Below are positions 1 to 11,670 of a stretch of DNA of 64,000 nucleotides, piece by piece (positions within the stretch are counted from its first letter, which is position 1; each line of letters begins with the position of its first letter). Under the pieces are notes generated by a model. The model was not told the DNA's origin, ran no database searches, and saw only the letters and a program-made list of their open reading frames with translations. Position numbers and translations under genes: made by a program. The DNA is from Pratylenchus scribneri (Eukaryota; Nematoda; Chromadorea; Rhabditida; Pratylenchidae), in NCBI GenBank assembly GCA_030063045.1, contig JAQSEB010000023.1, forward strand, positions 5,022,001 through 5,086,000. Direction: 5' to 3'.

Positions 1-1089
1 AACTTGGGGAAGCAGACGGTTCGGGAGAACTTGGGGAAGCAGACGGTTCGGGAGAACTTGGGGAAGCAGACGGTTCGGGAGAACTTGGGGAAGAAGAACT
101 TGAAGGAGTAGCAGTTGCTGGACCTCCAGAAACAGCTGGAGAAGATGATGAGGCAGCCGGTGATGAAGCCTCGGATGTGGCAGCCGGTGAACTTTCTGGA
201 GATGTGGCAGCCGGGGAACTTTCCGTTACTGCTGCCGAACTTTCCGTTGCTGCTGGCGAACTTCCCGTTACTGCTGGCGAACTTCCTGTTGCTGCTACCG
301 AACTTTCCGTTGCTGCTGGCGAACTTCCCGTTACTGCTGGCGAACTTCCTGTTGCTGCTGGCGAACTTCCTGTTGCTGCTACCGAACTTTCCGTTGCTGC
401 TGGCGAACTTCCCGTTACTGCTGGCGAACTTCCTGTTGCTGCTGGCGAACTTTCCGTACCAGCCGGGCTTGATTCTGTTGCTGCCGGAGAACTTTCCGTC
501 ACTGCTGGCGAACTTTCCGTACCAGCCGGGCTTGATTCAGTTGCTGCTGGCGAACTTTCCGTACCAGCCGGGCTTGATTCAGTTGCTGCCGGAGAACTTT
601 CTGTGGCAGCTGGTGATGATGATACTGGGGTCGATGGACTTGAAGAGGTAGAAGCTGCTGCTTTAGTTGTTTTCTCGTGGCTTTCACATGAATGACCTCC
701 ATGGCCATGGCCAGGGAATCCGGGAAATCCTGGGAATCCTGGATAATTTCCGCCATGTTCCTTTGAATTCGATTTGCCGCCTCCATGGCCAGGGAAGCCA
801 GGGAATCCGCTGCCTCCACCATGCTCCTTTGATTTTGAACCACTGCCATATCCTTTGCCTCCTTTTCCTCCAAATTCACCATGTTCTTTGGAATTGCTGT
901 TAGATTCTTTGCCGCCGAATCCGCCTTTCCCTGGGAAGCCTGGATAGCCTCCACCCATTTTTCCAGGTCCTCCAAATGCCTAATTTTTTAATTTTCATTT
1001 AAAATTTTTCAATAAAACTTTCTCACAAAATGTGCCTGGATTTGAATGAATAACACACAACCAATGAAGAATGAAAAGGCCAATTTCAT
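1..1089 (-). CDS. Secreted mucin-like protein with TSP1 module, first copy, 3' part outside window
   Basis: Partial copy of the gene described at 57165-58937. Exon 1 (1089-1027) codes for a 21-residue signal peptide starting MKLAFSFFIGCVLFIQ. Exon 2 runs from 979 to the window edge and codes for a Gly/Phe/Pro-rich region (GGGYPGFPG-like) and then Ser/Pro/Ala/Thr repeats of the SSPAATE type. The edge falls inside the repeats, so the C-terminal TSP1-like exon is missing here. The sequence matches the second copy base for base wherever I compared it. Confidence 0.8.
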
Positions 1090-1904
1090 TTTAATTAATT
1101 TTGATTAGAATGGTTCGAATAAGATTGATATTTTGCCTAATTTTTCTTTGTTTTTATATTCATATTTTTGGCAGAGAATTTGGCAATTGTACAAATACAA
1201 ATATTAGAAATGGCCATAAACTCCATATTTGTTTTTTAAAAATTGACTTAATCGTGTTGGATTGTACCTCACTTCAGTAGAATAATTTGATTCAAGCAGT
1301 TGTAAAAATATGGTTGCGTTTTTGAAGACTCTGAGTATATCCATCATCATTGATGAGAATCAGAATTTAGATTCATTTTTGAGATTGGCAAACAAATTGG
1401 ACCGGAAAAGTACCAAAAGACCAAAGTATAGATGGTTCAATTAGATTTTTAGGGATCAATAGTACAGAAAAGACCAAGCCAATTCAGCTGAAATGCACTT
1501 AATTAAGTGCAAATTAATAGCATCAAAGGTTTCCCCAGAAAAGCCCAACATAATTTAGGCATATTTTTCTAAACTATTATATTTGCTCATGATCATGATT
1601 CATGAGTAGTGAATTAAAAATCGTGCTGGCATTTGTAATCGTTTTATTAATTTTTAAACTTTTAATATAATTTTAGTAAAAAAATATTTAATTTCGAAAA
1701 TCTCAATATTCTTGAATTGTAAATTCTTTTAAAATTGACCATCAATTCATTTTATTTTATTAATTTCCTGCTCGATTGCATGAAAAACAATGATAATAGA
1801 ATGCATTCAGCGGATTCCCAACGAAAATATCGTCTTCATTTCTTGGCATTCGGTTTGCATATTCCGTCAATTTTGCCTGTCCAATTCCCTTTTTTAAAAA
1901 ATGA
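1090..1904. other. Intergenic, AT-rich, no gene seen
   Basis: Between the mucin gene and the hAT-like element. Open frames here are short and overlap on both strands. A palindromic stretch near 1590 (ctcatgatcatgattcatgag) is the only local structure noticed. It is repeated exactly at 58938-59752. Confidence 0.5.
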
Positions 1905-1912
1905 TTTAAATT

Positions 1913-3229
1913 CAGGGTTGCCATAATACCGGGTTTCCCCGGCATTTACCGGGGTTTTGATGTCCCGGCCGGGGTTTTGCCGGGGTTTTGGGAATGCCGG
2001 GTTTTTGCCGGGGTTTTCATAATTTGCCGTGTTTTTGCCGGGTTTTTAAATTTTTAGCTAAATTTTTCGCTGCGCGGCCATTTTTTGGTCTAATTTTTCG
2101 CTGCGCAGCCATTTTTGGGTCTAATTTTTCGCTGCTCGGCCATTTTTGGTCTAATTTTTCGCTGCGCAGCCATTTTTTGGTCTAATTTCTCGCTGCGCGG
2201 CCATTTTTTGGTCTAATTTTTCGCTGCGCAGCCATTTTTTAGTCTAATTTTTCGCTGCTCGGCCATTTTTTGGTCTAATTTTTCGCTGCTCGGCCATTTT
2301 TTGGTCTAATTTTTCGCTGCGCAGCCATTTTTGGGTCTAATTTTTCGCTGCTCGGCCATTTTTTGGTCTAATTTTTCGCTGCGCAGCCATTTTTTGGTCT
2401 AATTTTTCGCTGCGCGGCCATTTTTTGGTCTAATTTTTCGCTGCGCAGCCATTTTTTGGTCTAATTTTTCGCTGCGCAGCCATTTTTTGGTCTAATTTTT
2501 CGCTGCGCAGCCATTTTTTGGTCTAATTTTTCGCTGCGCAGCCATTTTTTGGTCTAATTTTTCGCTGCGCAGCCATTTTTTGGTCTAATTTTTCGCTGCG
2601 CAGCCATTTTTGGGTCTAATTTTTCGCTGCTCGGCCATTTTTTGGTCTAATTTTTCGCTGCGCAGCCATTTTTTGGTCTAATTTTTCGCTGCTCGGCCAA
2701 TTTTTGGTCTAATTTTTCGCTGCGCAGCCATTTTTGGGTCTAATTTTTCGCTGCTCGGCCATTTTTTGGTCTAATTTTTCGCTGCGCAGCCATTTTTTGG
2801 TCTAATTTTTCGCTGCTCGGCCAATTTTTGGTCTAATTTTTCGCTGCGCGGCCATTTTTGGTTTTAATTTTTCGGTGCGCGTCCATTTTTAGCTACTTTT
2901 TCTCCCTATCAGAGGGCCATTTTTAGCTAATTTTTTCCTTCCTTCGCGGCTTTTTCTGGCTAAACTTTTTGACGGCAGACCGATTTTTAAAGCTTATGAT
3001 ATCTTTATTTCGTAACGCACATGCTCAAAAAGTCAATTAAAAATGTGCTCAAAAAGTCAATTAAAAATATAAATCTGAAGTAGAAAATTTTTACAAGCTT
3101 TTAAATTGCATTTTAACACGCTTTAAAAGATGCCGGGTTTTTACCGGGGTTTTGAAAATTTTTGCCGGGGTTTTGCCGGGTTTTTAGACACGAATGCCGG
3201 GGTTTTGCATTTTGGAGATGGCATCCCTG
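1913..3229. mobile_element. Non-autonomous hAT-like element carrying a satellite array
   Basis: The ends are imperfect inverted repeats: CAGGGTTGCCAT at 1913, and ATGGCATCCCTG ending at 3229. An 8-bp direct repeat, TTTAAATT, lies at 1905-1912 and again at 3230-3237. The CAGGG terminus with an 8-bp target duplication is typical of the hAT superfamily. Inside the ends are CCGGGGTTTTGCCGGG-type repeats on both sides, and between them a tandem array (2057-2893). There is no transposase reading frame, so it must have been moved by an enzyme coded elsewhere. Confidence 0.8.
2057..2893. repeat. Satellite array, ~30-31 bp unit, about 27 copies
   Basis: The unit is close to TCTAATTTTTCGCTGCGCAG followed by CCATTTTTTGG. 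Units differ mainly at one spot, reading GCTGCGCAGCC, GCTGCTCGGCC or GCTGCGCGGCC; the first is nearly palindromic. The variant types are interspersed rather than blocked. The array lies wholly inside the hAT-like element at 1913-3229. Confidence 0.9.
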
Positions 3230-3237
3230 TTTAAATT

Positions 3238-4126
3238 TATATAATTTTTATATACATTTGAAGGAATTGGTTTTGCATTGAAAAATTGAATAACAAGAAT
3301 TGAAAAAAGGAATAATACAAAAAGAAGTATTTTTGAAACTTTTGCTATCATATTAAGAATTTCCGAGGGAAAAAGATTGTGTGAACCTATTTGTGAATTA
3401 ACGAACCAATTTGGGTGTTGATTGGTGAATGATCAGTGGAATTATATACAATTTTTCCTTTTCCAAAACCATAAACATAAACAAACTTGCGAAATGATGG
3501 CCCATGCGATTCGGAAATTTGAAACATGATCACGAGAGCTAACAAAGGAATAAATTCTGTTTTCAAAGATAAATTTCAATTCCGTAAATTTAATTTTAAT
3601 TTAATTCGTTTGATAATCTCGATAAGGAAAGCTTTATTATAAAATTGAATTGTATATTTTGAATATATTTTAAAACCAAAATTGGAAAATCAACAATTGA
3701 AGAATAATTAGAAAATAGAAACAATTATGATGGCTGCAATTTATTCTAAATATCGAATTAAAAGAATGTTTTATATAAAATGTCATTTCAATTCTGCGAA
3801 ATTAATTTTTTTTAATTAACATTTTTATTTTATTTTCTGAAGAATGAATAGCCTAAATTCCATCTCAATTCTCGGCCTCATTGGCCCAGTCTCGCTATTC
3901 TCGTTTATTTTTCTCAACAGCGATGACATATTTTATCTTTTGCCTCTATCGATTTTCCACCCATCCTTTTCTCTTTTATATTTTCACGTCGCCGAAAGGG
4001 TAAAGTGTACGAATTGGTCTCCCTGCCTCTGGACTAATTTTTTCTTAATTCTCCCATCATTTTATCAGTCTACAAAAATATTACCGGACTTAGGCACCAA
4101 AATATTCATTAAAATTTTAAAAATAA
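3238..4126. other. Intergenic and probable promoter/5' region of the CRAL-TRIO gene
   Basis: AT-rich with no convincing coding exon. An open frame at 3844-4161 overlaps the start of the CRAL-TRIO gene in another frame and is hydrophobic low-complexity; I treat it as chance. Confidence 0.4.
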
Positions 4127-6593
4127 ATGTGCAATCCACCCCAAAATGTTCCATTGTCTGAATATGAACGACAAAAAATCACCGAACTTCGGCATGAATT
4201 AGGCGAAAAATTGTTGAAGGAAACGCCACTTTATGATGATCCATTTTCATTGCTTAGATGGCTTCAGGGGTGGAATTTTAAATTTGGTTAGTTTTTGGAA
4301 ATTACCTTCATTCTTTGAAATAAATCGATTTTATTTTGTTAAAAATGGTTTATTTTTTAAGTTAAAAAATTATAAAAAGAATAAAAAATTAAAATAAAAC
4401 CCCGAGAATATTTCTTATTTTTATTGGCATAAAATTACTAAAAATCCCTTGGTAGAAGAAATTGTTCCTCGCTTCAAAAAGGCCAGTTCCGCTTTTCGCT
4501 GTTTCGACATCAATGCATTGCCCCTTATCGACGATGTGGACGAATTAAATGATTATGTTCGATCTCTGGTGCCTACGGCGGATTATACGCCGGGAGGGGT
4601 GCTCGGTTTCGATAAGGAAGGGAACATTGTTGGCTTTCAAATATTCGGGAATTGTCATTTCAAACAATTGACAAAATGTGGCCGAAATAGTGATGCATAT
4701 CGATTGAGCATTGTGGAAACCGCTTTGGTTTATAAGGTTTTTTATTACAATAAAAGGGTTTTTGAATAATAAAAATATTGCCAAAATACTAAAAGATAGG
4801 TAATTGCAAGAAAAATAATGAGTTCGATTGATGCCAGAACCCAGAAGGCATTTTATAAATTTTGAAAGAAGGATTAAAGAGGAAATCTAATCTACCGTTA
4901 ACTTTTTGGGAGGTGGGGGTGGAGTAATTTCGGGATTGGGCAGTGTCAAGATCTCCACTCTCCAGCCCTAGAGTGATGAAATAATAATAATAAACTTGAA
5001 AAGTGAAAGCGCATTTACAGTCTTATACCAAAATTTTGCACCTTTAGGCATCAATCAATCCTGCTACTTTGGAGAATGAAAATAATTCTTCATTCAAATT
5101 GTAAAATTAATAATTTATTACATATATTTATATTTACCCCAGAAAATTTTATATTAATTAAAATTGATATTGAATTTTAGTATGAAATTGTCGATTTAAT
5201 ATATTATAAAATATTTATTTCTATTTGACCTTAAATATTTGGTTGTTTTTAAAATTATTATAATTATTTAAAATTTTTAAATTTAGTTACTTCTAAATCA
5301 AGAACGCAAATTTGGCCGAAAACTTGGCGTCTATGGAATTGCGGATGTTGGCGATTGCAATTCGGAACATTTGGCCGCATTCCCTCAATTTCGGCCAATG
5401 ATGCAAAAAATGCAGGAATTATTCCCTGACATTTTGCACAAAGTAAAATAAAATATTCAATTATTGTAAAAAATGAATTTTCCCCCAGGGTTGTACCATC
5501 AATACGCATCCATTGATTCGATCGGCATTCACAATGATAAAAAGATGGTTGCCGGAACAGAGCCGACATAAAATTGAGCTCCTTGGCACAGATTATCACT
5601 CCAAATTGGTTGAGGATATTGGTGAGGAAAATTTGTTGGCCCGTTTGGGTGGAACGAAAAAACCGGCACGAGGACATCCCGAATTCGGCACTTTGCGACT
5701 GGGTGGAATGCCACCGGACACATTAACGTATATTTTCGAATTTTTAAAATCGTATTAAGTGATTTATAGCTGCAAGAAAAATTAATTCCTTTACTTTATA
5801 ATTTTGTATTTTTGGTGTAAAAAATAGACTATTCTTTTTTTAAATTGTTCCAATATTCTATCATTTTTATCCGGAATTAAATGCGATTTAATTAAAATAA
5901 ATTATTTTTGGGAATATATTAAGTATTTTACCCGAAAAATAATTAATTATCCAAATTCTTTCGTGTCGAAAAATTTTATATTTTTGAGACCATATAACTT
6001 GGCCATGTCTATGTATTAGGGCTCTGGGTTAGATTCAGGACAGAATAGGATTAGGGGCGAAGGGTCATGTAATCCTAAGGAAGTCTGATTTGGCCAAGTT
6101 ATAATGTCCTCAAATTTTTCGATATGAAAAATTTGGATAAATTATTTTTGGGCAAATTAATAGACTCCCATTATTTTTAAGCTATTCTCCCACCTCAAAT
6201 CCATTGCACATTGAGGAGGGGGCATTGATGAAATTGTTGGTCCCGGCCAAACAAAAATGTGAAATTGAAATTGATGGACCATCAGCAGAAGAATTTGATT
6301 CCAACAATTATTTACTACATTGGTTTTGGCATTGCCAATCCGACATTGGTTTCGCTGTGTTAGATGAAAATGGCGAAGAAGTGCGAAATAATTTAAATAA
6401 ATAATTAATAATTATTTTAAATGTAAAGTTATGGCCACATTTGCATTTGTTCACGGACAGAGTGCCGGAATATGGGATTGTTGAAGTGGAAGCTGGGAAA
6501 AAATGCAAATTGGTATTTGACAATTCATTCAGTATATTCTCCCGAAAAGAAGTGAAATACGGGTTTAAATTGAAGAAAAAGAACGACGAGTAA
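4127..6593 (+). CDS. CRAL-TRIO (SEC14-like) and GOLD domain protein
   Basis: Six exons with consistent phases: 4127-4286, 4456-4736, 5287-5442, 5489-5751, 6182-6380, 6429-6593. The start MCNPPQNVPLSEYERQKI leads into a CRAL-TRIO N-terminal helix region (DDPFSLLRWLQGWNFKF). The lipid-binding domain follows: LGVYGIADVGDCNSEH, then HPLIRSAFTMIKRWLPEQ, then GTDYHSKLVEDIGEENL, a typical SEC14 fold. The last two exons form a GOLD domain (AKQKCEIEID, LLHWFWHCQSDIGFAVLDENG, VEAGKKCKLVFDNSFS). There is no signal peptide, so the product is likely a cytosolic lipid-transfer or Golgi-trafficking protein, like the nematode CRAL-TRIO/GOLD family. Exon 4 has a stop just past its donor, so splicing at GTATTAAG is needed to reach the GOLD part. 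Confidence 0.85.
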
Positions 6594-7500
6594 AAAATTA
6601 CATTCCTGATGTGCCATTTTAAATGGACCATTTTTATACAATTAAATAATTTATAAACTAGAAACTACTTAACGATTCACTAAATATTGTATTATTTGAA
6701 CCAAATGAAAATAAAAGTGAAATAAAATTGTGATATTATGTAATAAATTATGAACAAGAATAAATTGCTTATCTTATTTATTTAAATTGCATCAAATAAA
6801 ATCGCAAATTTAATTTGATTTGAACAATGTCTCTTCAATAAGTCTGAACTTTTTTTCATAAATTTTCTTATAATTATTCTTAATCAAATCTCACCTAATC
6901 ATTATAATTATTAATTAATTTAAATTCCCCATCAATCAACTTTTCAAATCTTCTTCCATAATTTAATTATAGTCAAATCTAATATTTAATTCCAATTCGA
7001 ATCTCATAAAAAAATCAATTTAAGACACGCACAAAATCAATATACTGTACACTTGATCAGTGGAGAATTCGGGCCAGCGAATGCCGTCAACATTTGCCTT
7101 TTTCTGCCCATTCCCTTTTTTTATTTTGCATTTTGATTGGATTCACTTTTCAATTTTCACCATCCACAACAATTTTTTCCTCCTTACTGATTTCCCCTTG
7201 ATGATGGCCATATCCCAATTCCCCATATCAAAATGATGTTGATTTACTGATGCTGCTTTCAATTTGGCCATTTACCTTTAAATTTCCCTAATATAATATG
7301 TTGCTTAAAGCATTTTCCAAAATTTCATAAATAAGAATAAAAAAATATAATTTTCTAATTCCTTAATTTTCAATTTTATAAAAATATTTGTAGGCAAGTA
7401 GGAAATAAATTAAAAATATTGGCCTTAAAAATATAATATTTTTCAAAATTCAATCATTTTTTGTAAATTAATTTATACGAATTTATATATATTTAGAAAT
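6594..7500. other. Intergenic, nothing recognised
   Basis: Very AT-rich. AATAAA-like signals after 6700 probably belong to the CRAL-TRIO transcript. Pyrimidine-rich text at 7090-7260 has no open frame with domain-like composition. Confidence 0.4.
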
Positions 7501-8960
7501 ATGAAATTATTATTTTCACTCATTTTCTTCTGTTCATCACATTTCATTTTGCCAATTTATTGTGGCAATTTATTCAATCTTAAGGCCCTGAAATATCCGG
7601 AAACAATTCGAATGGCATTACGTAAAAATATAATTATTAATTATTTCCTAAATCTCAATGAAAAAATTCAGAAAAAATCGACTTTTTACGCTATGAATTG
7701 GAGGCACAAGCCCAAATCCAAAAAGAATTCTTGAAAACTGCCCAAAGAGTTGAGGAATTGTTTGGCAATGAATTTGTGAATGAAGGCCATTTTTTATTGA
7801 AAGATTTTCTGAAAAAGGCAGTTGAAGTGATTGTTAGGGAAATACATGAATTACCGGATTATGAAATTTATATTTCGAGTTTACCAAAACAAATGGCCAA
7901 ATTTGTGCCAGAAAATATCGTTGACGAAGTCCCACTTTTAAATTTGAAAAAGTTCGCAATCAATAAAGTTGATTCGTATTACCGTTTGCAAGAATATTTT
8001 AACAATATTGTGACACTGAGCAATTTTTTCGACCCAATAACATATGATCGAATAATGACGGAATTGAATGCCGTACTTGAATACGAAAAACAACAAATTT
8101 CAATTGAGTGCAAAGCGAAAACGGCACCAATGACAGTGCAAAATGCATTCCAACATATGTTTTCACTATTTTTACGGAGAATAAAATTTGCAATTGAGGA
8201 AGGAAATATGGAATTAGTGAAGGAAATAAAAAAGGAATTGGAGGATACCACAATGGTCAGATTCCATTTTGAAACATTTATTTTGAAGATTGAAACATTG
8301 AAAATGATTTTCGATGCAGCCAGAGGGATTGTCCAACGGACTGGCGATTTGAATGGGCAAATTGAATTTTTGAAACCGGTTTTTTATTTCAAATATTTAA
8401 CCATTTTTTATAATTTTTAGTACCATGAATTTGCCAAAAATCAAAAGGAAAAAGCAGAAAAATTCAAAAATTGGGCGGACATTTCAAAAAGTATTTTGCC
8501 AACATTTAAAGCACAACTAAAATTGGAAGATGTAAATTTGGATGAAAAACATAAAATCACAAAACATGAACATGGAAAAGAGAAGGGAAATGAAGGGAAA
8601 AATTCGGCGGTTACAGAAAATCTTCCCAACTTAATTATGGGAATATTATGCCATGAAGCAATTAAGAAAATGAATTTACCGAACAATTTTGAAAATTGGG
8701 AACATTTGGCCGATATAAATAATGAAAAATGGAAAGAATCATTCAAAAAATTCACCGGAGAAGATTATGAACCTGAATTGAAAAAAGACCAATTGATGGA
8801 GGCACAAATGTTGAACAATGTGGCAGCCGTGAAATTATTGGATAAATATATTGAGGACCATCGATTATATGTGGGAGATTTCCAGAAACTGGCCAAAAAA
8901 GCTGCCGAAGCTGAATTGGGAAAGAAAGAGGAATCTGTGGGGGAACAATCTAACATTTAA
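7501..8960 (+). CDS. Unknown secreted, charged, mostly helical protein (455 aa)
   Basis: Three exons close in phase: 7501-7621, 7672-8378, 8421-8960. The start MKLLFSLIFFCSSHFILPIY is a clear signal peptide. The rest is Lys/Glu-rich and looks helical (KTAQRVEELFGNEFVNEGH, EKQQISIECKAKTA, EEGNMELVKEIKKELEDT). The final exon is very charged (KHEHGKEKGNEGK). I see no transmembrane segment after the signal and only one cysteine. I do not recognise the family. The clean exon structure and an almost full-length open frame argue that it is a real gene. Confidence 0.7.
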
Positions 8961-9294
8961 ATTCCGATATTTTTAACATGCAAAGAATTCGAATATTTGA
9001 TTAATTTTGTTAATTCTTCATATCCATAAATAAAAAGCAGCTGTTATTTCAATCACTTTTTCATTTTTAAATCTGTTTTTTAATTATGAAATTTATCCTA
9101 CTCTGATCGTATGCTTTATTTATTTTTTCAATTTTTTATTTATGGAATAGACTCATCAGTCATTACATCATGATGATGGTCGATTCAAGTTTATTAGCGA
9201 GAATAATTTCCCTAATTAATTTAAAAATATCTTAAAACAATTTATGATGTTTGTATTTGCTGCGTTCTCATTAACAAATTATTAAGCTCCGGCG
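8961..9294. other. Intergenic, nothing recognised
   Basis: AT-rich spacer with AATAAA near 9028 that could end the upstream transcript. No gene seen. Confidence 0.4.
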
Positions 9295-9575
9295 CAATTC
9301 GTCAATGCGACAATTCGGCAGCGATTTAATTATCGTTAAAATTTGTATTTATGGACTTTCGATTATGGAGTATCCGAATAACGTGTTAATTAAAAAAAAG
9401 AATTTCTTGAATTGTTAGACCCAAAATAGCAAAGTTAACCGATAACAGTTAAGGAATTAATTTTAATGAGAAATTAATACGATATTCGGATTCCCCATCA
9501 TAGAATGTCCATAAATATACATTTTTGCCATAATTAGATCGCTGCCATGCATTGCCAAATTGTCGTGCCAACAAT
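9295..9575. mobile_element. Degenerate fold-back (MITE-like) element
   Basis: The left arm (from about 9300: ATTCGGCAGCGATTTAATTA ... TTTATGGACTTTCGATTATG) is matched in reverse complement by the right arm ending near 9575 (GCCATAATTAGATCGCTGCC; CATCATAGAATGTCCATAAA). The arms are about 110 bases with many mismatches, which suggests an old copy. No target duplication was found. Confidence 0.6.
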
Positions 9576-9816
9576 TATTGTTATATGACATTGTAGTAAT
9601 TAAAATTCGAAGCTTTATGTTCATTTTCACAGTTCAGCCAGCAAATTTATTCCCAAAAGTTCAATTATTTAATAATTCAAATAGAATAATTACATTTTTA
9701 CTGACAATTAGAAAAAAAGGCACAAAATATACCCAATAAATTATTCGAATCCATTATTCAAATCATCATCCATAATTCATAATTGCCTCTCTTGATCGTC
9801 GATAAATAATGCAAAT

Positions 9817-10045
9817 TTATTGCGGCAATATCAACAGCCCTGGGGGAATTTTAAAATCATCATCAGCGGCTTCAGCAGCAAATGATTTGAGAAAAGCCTA
9901 TGAAAAATAAAATATTAATTTTAATTAAAAATAAATTCCTCACCCTTCCTCTTCCAGCATATTCCCTTCCAACATAATCATCCAGGAAATCAAGCAGGAA
10001 AATTAGGAAAAGGAAATGGAAAATAAAAATTAATGGAAAATGCAT
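9817..10045 (-). CDS. Very small secreted peptide precursor (60 aa), hypothetical
   Basis: Two exons: 10045-9944 and 9897-9817, with a 46-base intron bounded by GT and AG and phase 0. The start MHFPLIFIFHFLFLIFLLDF is strongly hydrophobic, fitting a signal peptide. The mature part is about 40 residues (GREYAGRGRAFLKS, then AAEAADDDFKIPPG). It has an Arg-rich site that could be cleaved but no known neuropeptide ending. No family is recognised. The small size leaves a real chance that it is not a gene. Confidence 0.45.
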
Positions 10046-10850
10046 TTTTAAACTCTGTTGAAAAATGAAGGTTTTTATGGGTTTAAATGAGATTTGAAAT
10101 ATGATCAAATTAAATTATGATATCATAAAGGATGGGGATTGAATTTATAGGAAAAATGTGGCAAAATTGGCATTTAAAATTGGATAAAATTCGGTGATGG
10201 AAAAAGGGGGACTGCTTTTCAAACAAAAAGGTCGATGGAAAGAAAGCATCAAAATTTACTTAAATAGAATATAATAAAATTGCTTGGGATGGATGGAAAC
10301 CATGAAAATGCTTCAACATTTATAAAAATGTGGATTTGATGAATTCAGCATTATTTGTTTATTCAGATGATGGCCAAAATATCCTCTTGGATTCATTGGT
10401 ACAATAAAAATGATGGTAGTAGAAATTGGCTATATTGATTCCAATATTTTTAATAATATTATTATTATTATTATATTTATAAGAAATGCAACAAAATTCC
10501 ATTTATACAATTTAGTCTAATTATATTTTCTTAGGTATTTGGTATAATTAGCTTTTGGCATAAATTAAATAAAATTGAGCTCTAACTTCTAGGTTAAGAA
10601 TTAACCATGAAATAAGCAACACAACATTTTGATAAAAAATCCAATTGGCAAATCTAAACTCATAAATAAAATTTGGAAAATTCAAACAAAAATTAATTCC
10701 TTGATTTTACACAAATTTAAAATATTAAATAATTTGTTGGAATTTATAATATTTAATATTAATATAATCAATTGTGAACCTAAAAAATATTGATATCGAG
10801 CAATTCCTCCTCCAATACAATCAAATTAAATCTTTTAAATTTATTCATTT
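10046..10850. other. Intergenic; right part homologous to 20830-21080
   Basis: No gene. From about 10540 the text (ggcataaattaaataaaattgagc ...) is recognisably related to 20840-21080, so the duplication that spread the receptor gene included its 3' flank. Confidence 0.5.
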
Positions 10851-11670
10851 TTAATTGATAAAATTATTATTCTTTGGGAGGGGAGTTATTGCAACAATAC
10901 TGTTTAAATTTATTTGATTTTCATTTCCATTTCCTTTGGCAAATTTTCTCCATATTTTAAGGAATTCTTTCCGAATCGCTTGTCGATAATCAGAACTAAA
11001 ATCAAAATAATTTTTTTGAAAAATAGGAGAATTAAAACCTGCAAAAATAGAGAATTATCGGATTGAAAACTTGTGCAATTTTGTTAGGAAATATGCCAAT
11101 TTGTATTGCAAAATTTTGAATATTTTGAGGAAATTTGAAATATATAATTTACATAGAAAGCATTCCCTTTATTAGCATTTAGCAATTACATTCCTTAGGG
11201 CATATATTTTGGTCATTTTTTTAAAAAATATTTTCTAAATTCAAATAACATTTTCGATAAAAAATTTACCGTACTGGTAGAATAACACTGATTAATCGAT
11301 CAAAACTGATTATTAGCATTAAAATTTGGATATTCGGCAGAATCCAAAGGCCAATCCATTTTAGAAAGAAACAATTTATGAATGGAATTGGGCCAATGAA
11401 GGATAGGAAGAAATTGAGTGTTGTCGTCCAAAATTGGCAAATTATATCCTCAATGGCCAAAATGAGAATGAAAATGCCGCAAAAACCGGTGGAAAGAAGT
11501 AAATTCCTGAATGGAATATAAACCTTCCAGAATTAATATTGGGCCAAATTTACTTGTTTTTTGGCAATGACAAATGCCAAAAATGCATTCATGCATAATC
11601 CAATGGAACAAATGAAGAAAGTGAAAATTAAAATACAAAAGGAAATTCGACCAATCCAAATTTCATCCAT
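10851..11670 (-). pseudogene. srsx-like chemoreceptor, degenerate copy A
   Basis: Related to the receptor at 12523-18803. Exon 1 is 11670-11554 (MDEIWIGRISFCILIFTFFI, TM1). Exon 2 is 11506-11270 (TM2-TM3, with SFDRLISVILPV in place of a DRY motif). Exons 3, 4 and half of exon 5 (TM4-TM6) are missing. A TM7 remnant lies near 11045-11160 (NKIAQVFNPIILYFC) and the C-terminal exon at 10995-10851. Exon 1 also has a run of six A where the sister gene has five, which shifts the frame at the intron. Confidence 0.75.

Noticed and set aside
115..695. Long Leu/Pro and Ala/Val-rich frames on the plus strand (also 57963-58543)
   Set aside because: They are the complement of the mucin Ser/Pro/Ala repeats; any frame over such repeats stays open.
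2057..2893. CRISPR array
   Set aside because: Units are contiguous without spacers and lie in a eukaryotic transposon; it is a satellite.
3844..4161. 105-codon frame before and over the CRAL-TRIO start
   Set aside because: Overlaps the first exon of the CRAL-TRIO gene in another frame and has no domain-like pattern.
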